Source of the DNA: Terriglobales bacterium
Lineage (GTDB): Bacteria; Acidobacteriota; Terriglobia; Terriglobales; Acidobacteriaceae
NCBI GenBank assembly: GCA_035624455.1
Contig: DASPRM010000004.1
Location: 35,273 to 99,272 of the forward strand
Direction of reading: 5' to 3'
Length of the DNA: 64,000 bases
The notes under the pieces are model-generated. The model made no database searches, was not told the DNA's origin, and saw nothing but the letters and a program-made list of their open reading frames with translations. Within the stretch, counting starts at the first letter, position 1. Each line of letters begins with the position of its first letter. The translations under genes were made by a program, and so were the position numbers. Shown piece after piece: positions 54,361-62,799 of the stretch.

Positions 54361-55439
54361 GGGCGCGGATTGTCGCACGCAACGACGTACTGAAGATCGT
54401 GGACCTGCTGAGCGCTTCCGGCTATGAGGTTCTGGCATTGTTCCGGGATCATGGCGTCGACACCTTTTTTGATGTAGTCACGCCGGCAAACAGATCGCAG
54501 ATCCAAATGCATGCGCCAAATCCTTGCAATCCGCCAAAGCGCTTTGTTCTTCCGCACCTCGAGCCGTTGCTCACCGTCCATCGCAGGAATGGACAGGTGC
54601 ACATCGAGCCTGTTTATGATGATCGAAAACGCGCGATCTTCGGCATGAGGTCATGCGATATCGCGGGCGTCTACCACCTGGACCGGTTCTATCTCGGACG
54701 GGACTATCGCGACATCTATTACGAAAAACGCCGCCAGAACCTGTTCCTGGTCAATTTTGTGTGCACGGATCCGGAAGCAGATATCGGGGCCAATTGCTTC
54801 TGTGTCTGTGCCGACACCGGCCCGGCGGCGCGCGCTCACTTCGATCTTCAGCTCATCGATCTGGGCGACGACTACATGGCCGTTGCCGGCAGCGCCGCCG
54901 GTGAAGCACTCTTCGCAGAGAGTATTTTTCGGCGAGGCACTGCTGAACATATTGCGCGCAGACGAGCTGTCCTGGAAGAAACACGGAAGAAGTTCAAGCA
55001 TGCAACCAGTTGGTTCTCCGCTGGCGTACGTTGTATTTCGCGCGGTGAGATACCGGAGAAAACGTGGGAGGAGATCGCCGACCGCTGCATAGAATGCGGT
55101 GGCTGTACTTATGTGTGCCCCACATGCACTTGCTTCACCGTCAGCGACCGGCAAAGCGGGCCGGGCGAAGCCGAGCGCGTACGAATCTGGGACTCATGCG
55201 CACTAAGCGGCTTCACCCGCATGGCCGGCGGCTTCAATCCGCGCCGCGCAGTGCACGACCGCCGAAACCGTCGCTTCTTTCGCAAACTAGCCCATTACTT
55301 CGTGCAACGTGAATTGTCGGTGGCCTGCGTGGGTTGCGGGCGCTGCGCCACCGTGTGCCACGGGGACATCGGCATGCCAAACGTGGTGGAAATGATTCGC
55401 CGTGCAAGCTCGGAGCAACATGCAGCAGTTTCTCACTGA
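54357..55439 (+). CDS. Dicluster [4Fe-4S] subunit (HydB/sulfhydrogenase-beta-like)
   Basis: A 360-residue electron-transfer subunit. The N-terminal part matches the HydB/AsrA type (GMRSCDIAGVYHLDRFY, NCFCVCADTGP). Two ferredoxin-like clusters follow: CIECGGCTYVCPTC (244-254 set) and CVGCGRCATVC (324-334 set). GTG start at 54357 with AGGAGG upstream overlaps the preceding TGA. Probably passes electrons between the FAD/NAD(P) subunit and the hydrogenase. Confidence 0.85.
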   Translation: MRARIVARNDVLKIVDLLSASGYEVLALFRDHGVDTFFDVVTPANRSQIQMHAPNPCNPPKRFVLPHLEPLLTVHRRNGQVHIEPVYDDRKRAIFGMRSCDIAGVYHLDRFYLGRDYRDIYYEKRRQNLFLVNFVCTDPEADIGANCFCVCADTGPAARAHFDLQLIDLGDDYMAVAGSAAGEALFAESIFRRGTAEHIARRRAVLEETRKKFKHATSWFSAGVRCISRGEIPEKTWEEIADRCIECGGCTYVCPTCTCFTVSDRQSGPGEAERVRIWDSCALSGFTRMAGGFNPRRAVHDRRNRRFFRKLAHYFVQRELSVACVGCGRCATVCHGDIGMPNVVEMIRRASSEQHAAVSH

Positions 55440-56268
55440 AAACGTTTACCTGCCCAAGGTGGCAGTGCTTGATCGTGTGGAAGACGATATTGCCGAGGTC
55501 AAGACCTTCTATTGGCATTTTCGTGAAACCGAAAACCAGGAGCGCTTCCGCCATTTCCGGCCGGGACAGTTTGCACAAGTGTCGCTCTTCGGTGTGGGCG
55601 AATTTCCCGCGTCCTTGCCTCCGAGTCCGACTGAGAACGACACCTTCTTTACCATTCGGCAGGTCGGCAGTTGTACGGGAGCCCTGCACCGGTTGCGTCC
55701 CGGTGATCAGTTTGGGGTCCGCGGGCCCTACGGTAATGGGTTTCCGATGGAACAATATCGCGGCAAGAACCTGGTCTTCGTTGCGGGCGGGATCGGGCTG
55801 ATTCCGCTGCGGTCGTGCATTGTTTACGCGCTAGCTCATCGCGCCGATTACGCCCGGATACAGATCTTTTACGGCTCGAAAACGCCCAAAGAATTGATGT
55901 ACGTCCCGAAGCTGCGCGAGTGGGAAGCCTGCGAGGGAGTCGAGTGCCACCTGGCTGTCGATCGTGGCCAGGACGGCTGGACGGGACATGTGGGCGTAGT
56001 GGGCAGCCTGTTCAAAAAGGCCGGGGTACAGGTCCCGACGGAGAACACGATTGCGTTCGTCTGCGGCCCTCCAATCATGTTTCGCTTCGTCATCAAGGAT
56101 TTGCTGGCCATGGGAATGCCTCAGACAAACATTGTTTCTACGCTCGAGCGTTATATGAAATGCGGTGTGGGCAAGTGCGGACACTGCTGTATCGGTGTCG
56201 CCTACGTCTGCATCGATGGCCCGGTCTTTACGTATCAGCAGATAAAGCGATTGGGCGAGGAGATCTGA
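55420..56268 (+). CDS. FAD/NAD(P)-binding subunit (HydG/sulfhydrogenase-gamma-like)
   Basis: A 282-residue ferredoxin-NADP reductase-fold protein. FAD-binding segment FRPGQFAQVSLFG and the GPYGNGFP loop, NAD(P) segment VFVAGGIGLIPLRS, CGPPIMFRFV, and a C-terminal [2Fe-2S] cysteine group MKCGVGKCGHCCIG ... VCIDGPVF. It resembles HydG/AsrB/PyrK. ATG 55420 has GGAG five bases before it and overlaps the previous gene by 20 nt. It provides an NAD(P)H entry or exit to a complex that in E. coli uses only formate. Confidence 0.87.
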   Translation: MQQFLTENVYLPKVAVLDRVEDDIAEVKTFYWHFRETENQERFRHFRPGQFAQVSLFGVGEFPASLPPSPTENDTFFTIRQVGSCTGALHRLRPGDQFGVRGPYGNGFPMEQYRGKNLVFVAGGIGLIPLRSCIVYALAHRADYARIQIFYGSKTPKELMYVPKLREWEACEGVECHLAVDRGQDGWTGHVGVVGSLFKKAGVQVPTENTIAFVCGPPIMFRFVIKDLLAMGMPQTNIVSTLERYMKCGVGKCGHCCIGVAYVCIDGPVFTYQQIKRLGEEI

Positions 56269-56777
56269 TGCCCGACTTGCGCGCACAACTCGCCGATTTG
56301 CTAAGAGGACAGGTGGGCTTTGTTGGTATCGGCAATGTGGACTGCGCTGATGATGGCTTTGGGGTGCAACTCGCGGAGGCGCTGCTGGCTAAAGGTGTGC
56401 CGAATGTTTTCGTGGCAAGGAGCACACCAGAGCGGTGGATCGGCCGCATCGCCGATGAACACTTTTCGACCCTGCTGTTCCTCGACGCGGTTGATTTCGG
56501 TGCTGACGCGGGCTCGCTCGTGTTGATGAAGAGCGCAGAAATCGCCGAACGATTCCCTCAGATTTCGACTCACAAGATTTCGCTCGGGGTTTTGGCGCGC
56601 TGCGCGGAGGCCAACGGCGACACGCGGGTCTGGTTGCTGGGAGCACAACCAGAATCGGTTTCCTTTGGCAAACAATTGTCACCGGTCCTGCAGACGACGA
56701 TAAGTGCTGTCTCCACACTGCTCGGCGAACTCGCGTGTGAGGGCAGGGCGACAGCCTCGGGAGGGGTGGGACAATGA
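56268..56777 (+). CDS. Hydrogenase maturation endopeptidase (HycI/HyaD-type)
   Basis: A 169-residue nickel-dependent protease. The conserved opening VGFVGIGNVDCADDGFGVQLAEAL carries the Asp of the GxGNxxxxDDGxG motif, and LLFLDAVDFGADAGSLVLM carries the second Asp; His of STHKISLGVLA is the third ligand. It trims the C-terminal extension of the large subunit after nickel insertion. Start overlaps the preceding stop as TGATG. Confidence 0.85.
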   Translation: MPDLRAQLADLLRGQVGFVGIGNVDCADDGFGVQLAEALLAKGVPNVFVARSTPERWIGRIADEHFSTLLFLDAVDFGADAGSLVLMKSAEIAERFPQISTHKISLGVLARCAEANGDTRVWLLGAQPESVSFGKQLSPVLQTTISAVSTLLGELACEGRATASGGVGQ

Positions 56778-58660
56778 CGCCGGAACGCGCGATTGTCGCT
56801 GCGATCCTGCTCTGCATTGCGGGCGCGGTAATAACGCTCTTATGCGCACGGTTCCGAACCCTGGCGGCCTGGGTTTCATTCGCCGTCACCGCGGCCAGTG
56901 CTGTTCTCGTCGTGTTTGCCTGCGGACGTGTCTGGCTTCTTGCACCCTCGGAAAAGCCGGCGAGTTTCTGGTCGATGCCCAACCTCAGTTTCGCGTTGCG
57001 CCTGCACGTGGACGGGCTCAATTCCGTGTTTCTATTGCTGGCCGTTGCGATTGCTGTTCCTGCGGCACTGTACTCGATCTCCTACATGCAGCATTACTCG
57101 GCCTACGGTGTCGCCCGTTACTACCCGAATTTTCTATTGTTCCTCGCTGCCATGTACGGCTTGCTTACCACGACGGACATGATGTGGTTCTTCTTCATAT
57201 TTTGGCAATTGATGACCCTGCCCGGTTATGCACTGATCCGTTTCGAACGGCACAAACCGACCGCGGTTCGGGCCGCAAACAAGTACCTGATCATGATGCA
57301 GATCGCCTGTGCATTCACGTTGATTGGCGCGCAAATCGTGGCCACGGCTGTCGGCGAAGGCAGTCTCAAGTACGACTTTCAAACCGTGAGTGCACACCTG
57401 CCGCGACTGCTCGCCGCCCAACCCTTTCTGGCGCAATTCGCATTCGCTCTGTTCATGATCGGATTCGGGATCAAGATGGGCATGTGGCCTTTCGGGCAAG
57501 TGTGGCTGCCGGACGCGCATCCAGCCGCGCCTTCGCCAGTCAGTGCAATGTTGTCAGGGGTGATGATCAAAACCGGCGTTTACGGATTGATTCGCTATTT
57601 TCTGTGGCTGGTCCCGGCACAAGCCCTCGATCTGTATCCCCTGCATAGTTGGGGAAATATTGTTGCGGCGCTTGGCACAGTTACGCTGTTCACCGGCACC
57701 ACGCAGGCGCTGCAACAGGAGCAGTCGAAGCGCTTACTCGCCTATCACAGCATCGGCCAGATCGGCTACATCCTACTGGGAACCGGCATATGCATGGCGC
57801 TATTGCCTGCTGGCGCGGCGCTGGCGCCAGTTGCTGCGCTCGCGCTGTTCGGGGCGCTGTTGCATGTTGCCAATCATGGGCTCTTCAAGGGGCTTCTGTT
57901 TTTCAACGCCGGGTCCATGTTATACGCGACCGGCACGCAGGACTTGAACCGTGTCAGCGGATTGATGCGCTTCATGCCTATAACCGCAGTGACCACCCTG
58001 GTGGCTTCCTGCTCGATTTCCGGCGTGCCCCTGTTCAATGGTTTTATCAGCAAATGGACGATCTACGTAGCAGCCCTGCGCGGAGCTACTGCCGCCCATT
58101 ATCTGGTAGTGTGCGCCATCGCCGCCATTTTTATCAGTGGCGTGACGCTCGCGTCGTTCATCAAGTTCTTCGGCGCGAGCTTCATGTCGCGTGCCAGTGC
58201 CCTGGTGCTGGCGTGCGCGCAAACCCGGCGCTTGGAGCCCGGCTGGCTGATGCAGATCCCTCAGCTTTTTCTCGCGCTGCTCTGCATCTTGCTCGGGCTC
58301 TGGCCTGCAATAGGGTTTGCGCTGGTGCGACGCGCCATCTCCCACAACCCGGAGGCTGTGATCGCGCGCCTTGCAGATGTGGTCCCGGTGAATTCCGGCG
58401 GGTTGAGCGGTGCAGAACTGCTCAACTCCGGCCGATTTGTGCCCCTGGCTCTGGTGGCAGTCATGGCATTGATGTTTGCGGTCGCGGCCGCTGCCTCAAA
58501 GATCGGTGGCGCGCGGCGCCGCACTGCCGCTTTATGGCTCTGTGGATACGCAACTGAATCCGACTGCTACCGCTATGTCGCTCACAATTTTTACGGTGAG
58601 CTGAAAACCTATTTTCGCTACCTGGGAGGCTCGGCGGCGAAGGCCGAGAAGCACCCATGA
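56774..58660 (+). CDS. hyfB: Antiporter-like membrane subunit HyfB/HycC (NuoL/M type)
   Basis: A 628-residue membrane protein with about 16 helices. Family core: GFGIKMGMWPFGQVWLPDAHPAAPSPVSAMLSGVMIKTGVYG, with Lys234 and the MIK lysine retained, and HVANHGLFKGLLFFNAG. The helix-5 position that is Glu in NuoL/NuoM (FWE) is Gln145 here (IFWQLMTLPGYAL). It overlaps the protease stop by four bases (ATGA) and the next gene likewise. It is the only antiporter subunit in the operon, as in the small Hyc-type complex. Confidence 0.88.
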   Translation: MTPERAIVAAILLCIAGAVITLLCARFRTLAAWVSFAVTAASAVLVVFACGRVWLLAPSEKPASFWSMPNLSFALRLHVDGLNSVFLLLAVAIAVPAALYSISYMQHYSAYGVARYYPNFLLFLAAMYGLLTTTDMMWFFFIFWQLMTLPGYALIRFERHKPTAVRAANKYLIMMQIACAFTLIGAQIVATAVGEGSLKYDFQTVSAHLPRLLAAQPFLAQFAFALFMIGFGIKMGMWPFGQVWLPDAHPAAPSPVSAMLSGVMIKTGVYGLIRYFLWLVPAQALDLYPLHSWGNIVAALGTVTLFTGTTQALQQEQSKRLLAYHSIGQIGYILLGTGICMALLPAGAALAPVAALALFGALLHVANHGLFKGLLFFNAGSMLYATGTQDLNRVSGLMRFMPITAVTTLVASCSISGVPLFNGFISKWTIYVAALRGATAAHYLVVCAIAAIFISGVTLASFIKFFGASFMSRASALVLACAQTRRLEPGWLMQIPQLFLALLCILLGLWPAIGFALVRRAISHNPEAVIARLADVVPVNSGGLSGAELLNSGRFVPLALVAVMALMFAVAAAASKIGGARRRTAALWLCGYATESDCYRYVAHNFYGELKTYFRYLGGSAAKAEKHP

Positions 58661-60354
58661 TCGCTCGCCAATTGTTCATATTGCTGAAGGATGGCTTCGG
58701 CCAAGCCATCAAGCGCGCTGACCTTGCGAGCGACCAGCGCTTGTTCATTTTTGTGGAGCCTGCGGCACTGAAAGGCATCTGCTATTACCTCTTCCGTCGC
58801 TATGATGCCCGCTACGTGCTTACGATGGGAGCGGATGATCGCCCTTACAGCGGGAACTTCCTGGTTGCGCACAACTTTGCGCTGGATCGCGATCACCTAC
58901 TGTTCAGTGTCCTTGCATACCTTCCCAGCGATAACCCTGAAGTCGAGACTATTTCCGACGTCGTACCGGCGGCGAGCTGGGGCGAACGCGAGATGTGGGA
59001 TTTGGTTGGCATTCGGCCGGTTGGGCATCGCTATCTGAAGCGCCTCGTCCTGCCCGACGGATGGCCTGAAGGCGTCCACCCGCTGCGCAAAGATGTGCCC
59101 TGGAACCACGTTCCCGAAGCCTTCGACAGCCGCCGCGAGTTCACGTTTGATGAACCGCCGGAAGGCTGTACGGTGGTGCCCTTCGGTCCGTTTCATCCCA
59201 CGCTCGACGAGCCCGCGCACTTCCGGCTCTACGTGGAAGGTGAATTCGTCCGTGGGTGCGAGTACCGCGGATTCATGGCCCATCGCGGTATCGAGAAGCT
59301 GGCCGAATCGGTGATGGGCTATGACGATATCCCGATGCTAGCCGAGCGCATCTGCGGAATTTGCGGTTGCGTACATAGTGTGGCGTACGCACAAGCTGTC
59401 GAATCAGCCGCCGCGATCACCCCGCCTCGGCGCGCCGAGTTTATCCGCACCATCATGCTGGAACTGGAGCGGCTCCACAGCCACCTGCTCTGGGTCGGAC
59501 TTGCGTGTCACGTTCTGGGATTCGACACCCTGTTCATGCATGCGTTCCGCATCCGTGAACCAGTCATGCGGATTGCAGAGAAGATCAGTGGCAATCGCAA
59601 GACTTATTCCTTGTGCGTAATCGGCGGCGTGCGCTGCGACATCAGCCTTGAACTGCAATTAGAGCTTCGCTCCGTGCTGGAAAAGCTAGAGGAAGAGTGG
59701 AAAGCAGTGGTTGCGGCGGTCAGCGGAGACCGCAATATTCAGCGACGCACACGGGGAGTGGGGGTTGCTGATCCTGCGCTCGTCAAGGATTCCGCTGCAG
59801 TCGGCCCGGTAGCGCGAGCGGCCGGTGTCGACATCGATTGCCGACGCGATCATCCCTATGCGGCCTACAGTCGCGTTTCCTTGGAGGTGATAACTGAGCA
59901 GGATGGGGACGTTTGGTCGCGTTTACTGGTGCGAATGAAAGAGGTGTTTCAATCCACTCGCATCATCCGGCAGTGCCTGGAAAAGATGGAGGCCGGCCCG
60001 CTGCAGGCTGCAATTGAGGAGGAGTTGCCCGCCGCTCGCATGGGGCTAAGTTCCGTAGAGGCGCCGCGTGGCGAGAGCCACCACTTCATTGTCACCGGCG
60101 AGAACAATCGGCCGCGTCGGTGGCGAGTTCGCGCCCCGACTTATCAAAACCTGCAAGCTGTCCCCACCATGATCAAGGATCAGCGGATCGCAGATATGAC
60201 GATCTCGCTCGCCAGCATCGACCCGTGCTTTTCCTGCACCGATCGGCTGGAAACCATTGATGTGCATTCGGGAACACTGAAGGTCTGGACCCAGGAAGAA
60301 CTGTTGCGGGCAACCCAGTCAGCCCGGAGTGCGGCGCGAGGAGAAAACGCGTGA
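58657..60354 (+). CDS. hyfG: Group 4 [NiFe] hydrogenase large subunit (NuoC-NuoD fusion, HyfG/HycE-like)
   Basis: A 565-residue catalytic subunit. Residues about 1-165 are the 30-kDa NuoC-like part (ASWGEREMWDLVGI). The rest is the NuoD-like hydrogenase. The nickel ligands are all present: RICGICGCVHS with Cys233 and Cys236, and DPCFSCTDR with Cys524 and Cys527. A 35-residue C-terminal extension follows Arg530, the usual protease target, matching the protease gene in the operon. So this is a genuine hydrogenase, not a complex I relative. Overlaps neighbours by four bases on both sides. Confidence 0.93.
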   Translation: MIARQLFILLKDGFGQAIKRADLASDQRLFIFVEPAALKGICYYLFRRYDARYVLTMGADDRPYSGNFLVAHNFALDRDHLLFSVLAYLPSDNPEVETISDVVPAASWGEREMWDLVGIRPVGHRYLKRLVLPDGWPEGVHPLRKDVPWNHVPEAFDSRREFTFDEPPEGCTVVPFGPFHPTLDEPAHFRLYVEGEFVRGCEYRGFMAHRGIEKLAESVMGYDDIPMLAERICGICGCVHSVAYAQAVESAAAITPPRRAEFIRTIMLELERLHSHLLWVGLACHVLGFDTLFMHAFRIREPVMRIAEKISGNRKTYSLCVIGGVRCDISLELQLELRSVLEKLEEEWKAVVAAVSGDRNIQRRTRGVGVADPALVKDSAAVGPVARAAGVDIDCRRDHPYAAYSRVSLEVITEQDGDVWSRLLVRMKEVFQSTRIIRQCLEKMEAGPLQAAIEEELPAARMGLSSVEAPRGESHHFIVTGENNRPRRWRVRAPTYQNLQAVPTMIKDQRIADMTISLASIDPCFSCTDRLETIDVHSGTLKVWTQEELLRATQSARSAARGENA

Positions 60355-61265
60355 TTGCAAGCGTCACTGCTGGCCTGCTGAACGTGGTTATGGTGCTCCT
60401 CGTGTCTCCTTTCCTCCACGGACTGCAGAGAAAGATCGTCGCGCGCATCCAGGCGCGCCAGGGACCTCCGCTGTGGCAGCCTTACTACGATTTGCTCAAG
60501 CTGGCCGGCAAAGAAGATATCGAAGTTGGTGAGGTACCTGCTATGCAGCGCTTTGCAGCTTATCTCGCGCTGGCAGTCGTGCTGACGATTGCGTTTGTCC
60601 TGCCGATGGGAACCGCGGCCCCGGGTGCGAGCATCGGGGATGCGATCATGCTTGTATATTTGCTCACCCTCATGGGCATTTGCACCATCCTGGCGGGCCT
60701 CGCTGCCGGGTCGACGTATTCGTTGGTCGGGATCAGCCGGGAGATGATGAGCATGGTCACACTTGAGCCCCTGTTCGCCGTTGCCGTGCTGATCGCCGGT
60801 TTGCACGTTGGATCGCTGCATCTCGACCTCGTATTGAAGGGAGGAGTGTATGCGGTAGCAGGAATTCCCTGGTCGGGCCTTGCGATGCTGGCTCTGATGC
60901 TGCTCGCCTTTCAGGCTTTTGTGCAGCGAATTCCGTTCGACACCTCGGAAGCCGAAACCGAGCTCATCGAGGGTCCGTTGATGGAATACTCCGGCCCCAA
61001 GCTGGCGCTGTTCAAGTATGCCCAAATGGCGAAGCTGGTAGTCTTTGCTGCGCTGTTCATCGGATTGTTCGCGCCCTGGTCCGGGACCTCGAACCTGCTC
61101 ATTGCCTGGTTAGTCTTTTGGCTGAAAGTGGTCGTGCTGATGCTGTTTGTCACCGCCATCGCGGCGCTCCACGCCCGCTACCGCATTGACCAGGCCATCC
61201 GCTACTTTGTGGTCATGGACATCGCATCTTTGGGAGCACTGGTGGTTGCTGCGTATGGTCACTGA
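60351..61265 (+). CDS. hyfC: Hydrogenase membrane subunit HyfC/HycD (NuoH-like)
   Basis: A 304-residue protein with about eight helices. NuoH/HycD features: RIQARQGPPLWQPYYDLLKLAGKEDI and IPFDTSEAETELIEGPLMEYSG. It anchors the soluble arm and forms the base of the quinone-like cavity. GTG start after GAGGAG, overlapping the hyfG stop (GTGA). Confidence 0.92.
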   Translation: MIASVTAGLLNVVMVLLVSPFLHGLQRKIVARIQARQGPPLWQPYYDLLKLAGKEDIEVGEVPAMQRFAAYLALAVVLTIAFVLPMGTAAPGASIGDAIMLVYLLTLMGICTILAGLAAGSTYSLVGISREMMSMVTLEPLFAVAVLIAGLHVGSLHLDLVLKGGVYAVAGIPWSGLAMLALMLLAFQAFVQRIPFDTSEAETELIEGPLMEYSGPKLALFKYAQMAKLVVFAALFIGLFAPWSGTSNLLIAWLVFWLKVVVLMLFVTAIAALHARYRIDQAIRYFVVMDIASLGALVVAAYGH

Positions 61266-61280
61266 GAAGGCGAACAGGTG

Positions 61281-61799
61281 ATGCTGAGCAAACTCAAAGA
61301 AACGTTGCTTTGTCTTAGGCCGGGAAAGGTGACTCTGCCCTATCCCGCCCAGGCGCAACCCACCCCGGAAAACTTCCGTGGCGTGCCCCGCTGGAACGGC
61401 GACAAGTGCATCGGTTGTGCCGGCTGTGCCAGCAACTGTTCGGCACGCGCAATTCTGGTAACCGACATCTGCCAGGAAATTCGCGTTTTGAACTATATCG
61501 GGAACCGCTGCACTTATTGTGGCCGCTGCGCCGAGGTCTGCCCCGAAAAGGCCATCACTATGAGCCGCGACTTTGAGCAGGCTACGAATGATGTAGCCGA
61601 TCTACGGCAACGATTGGAGTTGTTCATGAGCACCTGCCAGCGCTGCGGACGTTGTTTCAAGATTTCCGATGTGTTGGAGCAATTGAAAATGCCAGGGTAT
61701 CGCTTTGACGATTTCGAGCAGGCGCGCTGGGTATGCCGTTCGCGATCATTCTTTGAGGGGGATCCGCTGGTCGACGATATTCGCATTGAACTCGACTAG
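61281..61799 (+). CDS. hyfH: Hydrogenase ferredoxin-like subunit HyfH/HycF (NuoI-like)
   Basis: A 172-residue Fe-S protein. Two [4Fe-4S] groups CIGCAGCASNC and CTYCGRCAEVC are of NuoI type; a further CQRCGRC is present near residue 115. It relays electrons to HyfI. ATG 61281 chosen; the GTG directly before it at 61278 is also possible, with GAAGG seven bases upstream. Confidence 0.9.
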   Translation: MLSKLKETLLCLRPGKVTLPYPAQAQPTPENFRGVPRWNGDKCIGCAGCASNCSARAILVTDICQEIRVLNYIGNRCTYCGRCAEVCPEKAITMSRDFEQATNDVADLRQRLELFMSTCQRCGRCFKISDVLEQLKMPGYRFDDFEQARWVCRSRSFFEGDPLVDDIRIELD

Positions 61800-61812
61800 C
61801 ACCGAGGTAGCC

Positions 61813-62349
61813 ATGCTGGAGAACCTGTGCCAGAAGATGTTCCGCCGTTCGCTGTGGGTCTATCATGCGAACAGTGGCGGCTGTAATGGGTGCGATATCG
61901 AAGTCCTCAACGTGCTCACGCCCTATTACGACGTGGAGCGGTTCGGGATCAAGCTGGTCGGATCGCCACGGCACGCGGACGTGATGCTCTGCCAGGGACC
62001 GGCTCTCCGTTCGACTGCCGACGCGCTGCGTCGCGCTTACGAGGCGATGCCTGCGCCCAAGCTGGTGTTTGCCATCGGATCGTGCGCTTGTGGAGGAGGC
62101 CTGTGGTTCGACAGTTATGCCGTTCTCGGTGCGGTGGAGAAGGTCATCCCCGTCAACTTTTATATACCCGGCTGTCCACCTCGGCCTGAGGCCATCATTT
62201 ACGGCGTGGCGGTTGCTCTCGGCATGGTGGAGAAGAAAGCCGCTCCCGTTGTATTCAAGCAGGCAGAATTTCCCATTCCCACCTATCACCCCGATCAGCT
62301 CTGCGGCGAAAACGAACTGGTCGTCTATGAGAAGTCAGAAAAGGTGTAG
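61813..62349 (+). CDS. hyfI: Hydrogenase small subunit HyfI/HycG (NuoB-like)
   Basis: A 178-residue subunit carrying the proximal [4Fe-4S] cluster: Cys24 and Cys27 (SGGCNGCDIE), Cys91 (AIGSCACGGG) and Cys121 (YIPGCPPRPEAI). GAGG five bases before ATG 61813 fixes the start; the frame extends into hyfH. Last gene of the operon. Confidence 0.92.
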   Translation: MLENLCQKMFRRSLWVYHANSGGCNGCDIEVLNVLTPYYDVERFGIKLVGSPRHADVMLCQGPALRSTADALRRAYEAMPAPKLVFAIGSCACGGGLWFDSYAVLGAVEKVIPVNFYIPGCPPRPEAIIYGVAVALGMVEKKAAPVVFKQAEFPIPTYHPDQLCGENELVVYEKSEKV

Positions 62350-62355
62350 CCACGC

Positions 62356-62560
62356 GCTTGCCCTCATGAACTAGCTGCGACAAAGGCGAAGGAATTCCAT
62401 TTACGAGCAACAGATCGATTTCGGTGTGGGGCACTCCGAGTGCTTCGATCATGTCTTTGAGCGAGCTGCTGAATTCAGAGTCATGCACGAACTCAACCTG
62501 CTTCCGTTCCGGCGGAAGGAAAATCGTTGAGAGCTGGGTAGAAACGGAACGACTTTGGGA
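62356..62560 (-). pseudogene. Remnant of a Mut7-C ubiquitin-like domain protein
   Basis: Minus strand. FRFYPALND in one frame is followed, after what looks like one extra T in a run of four, by IFLPPERKQVEFVHDSEF and SLKDMIEALGVPHTEIDLL and LVNGIPSPLSQLVHEGKRV. This is the pattern of the ThiS-like domain that precedes Mut7-C RNase domains (RFYAELNDFLPPERR ... LGVPHTEVDLILVNG). The end of the domain and the nuclease part are missing, and the remnant abuts hyfI. Nothing else could be assigned between 62561 and 62799. Confidence 0.7.
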
Positions 62561-62799
62561 GAACGCTCTTCAAGAATTAGGTGTTGGCATGTTCAATGCG
62601 GTCTCACGCAAACACAGGATGACCTGCGAATCAGGAGCACTTGGAGAAATCTCCCGAGCAAATATGCTGGCGTGCGGCAGGCTTGGTACCTTGTGTGCAG
62701 CGCTTCCCGAAACGGGAGGCAAATCACCAGTGTGACGCAGTAGCTTGACCTCAAAGGGGATGGCGGCCTAGCGTTTAGATGGCGCATGGGGGGTGGTCT

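Noticed and set aside
55815..56267. Upstream extension of the hydrogenase protease frame
   Set aside because: It overlaps the FAD/NAD(P) subunit in another frame and looks random; the protease motif starts right after ATG 56268.
62424..62735. Plus-strand frame of 103 codons after hyfI
   Set aside because: It runs opposite the Mut7-C ubiquitin remnant and has no protein-like pattern.
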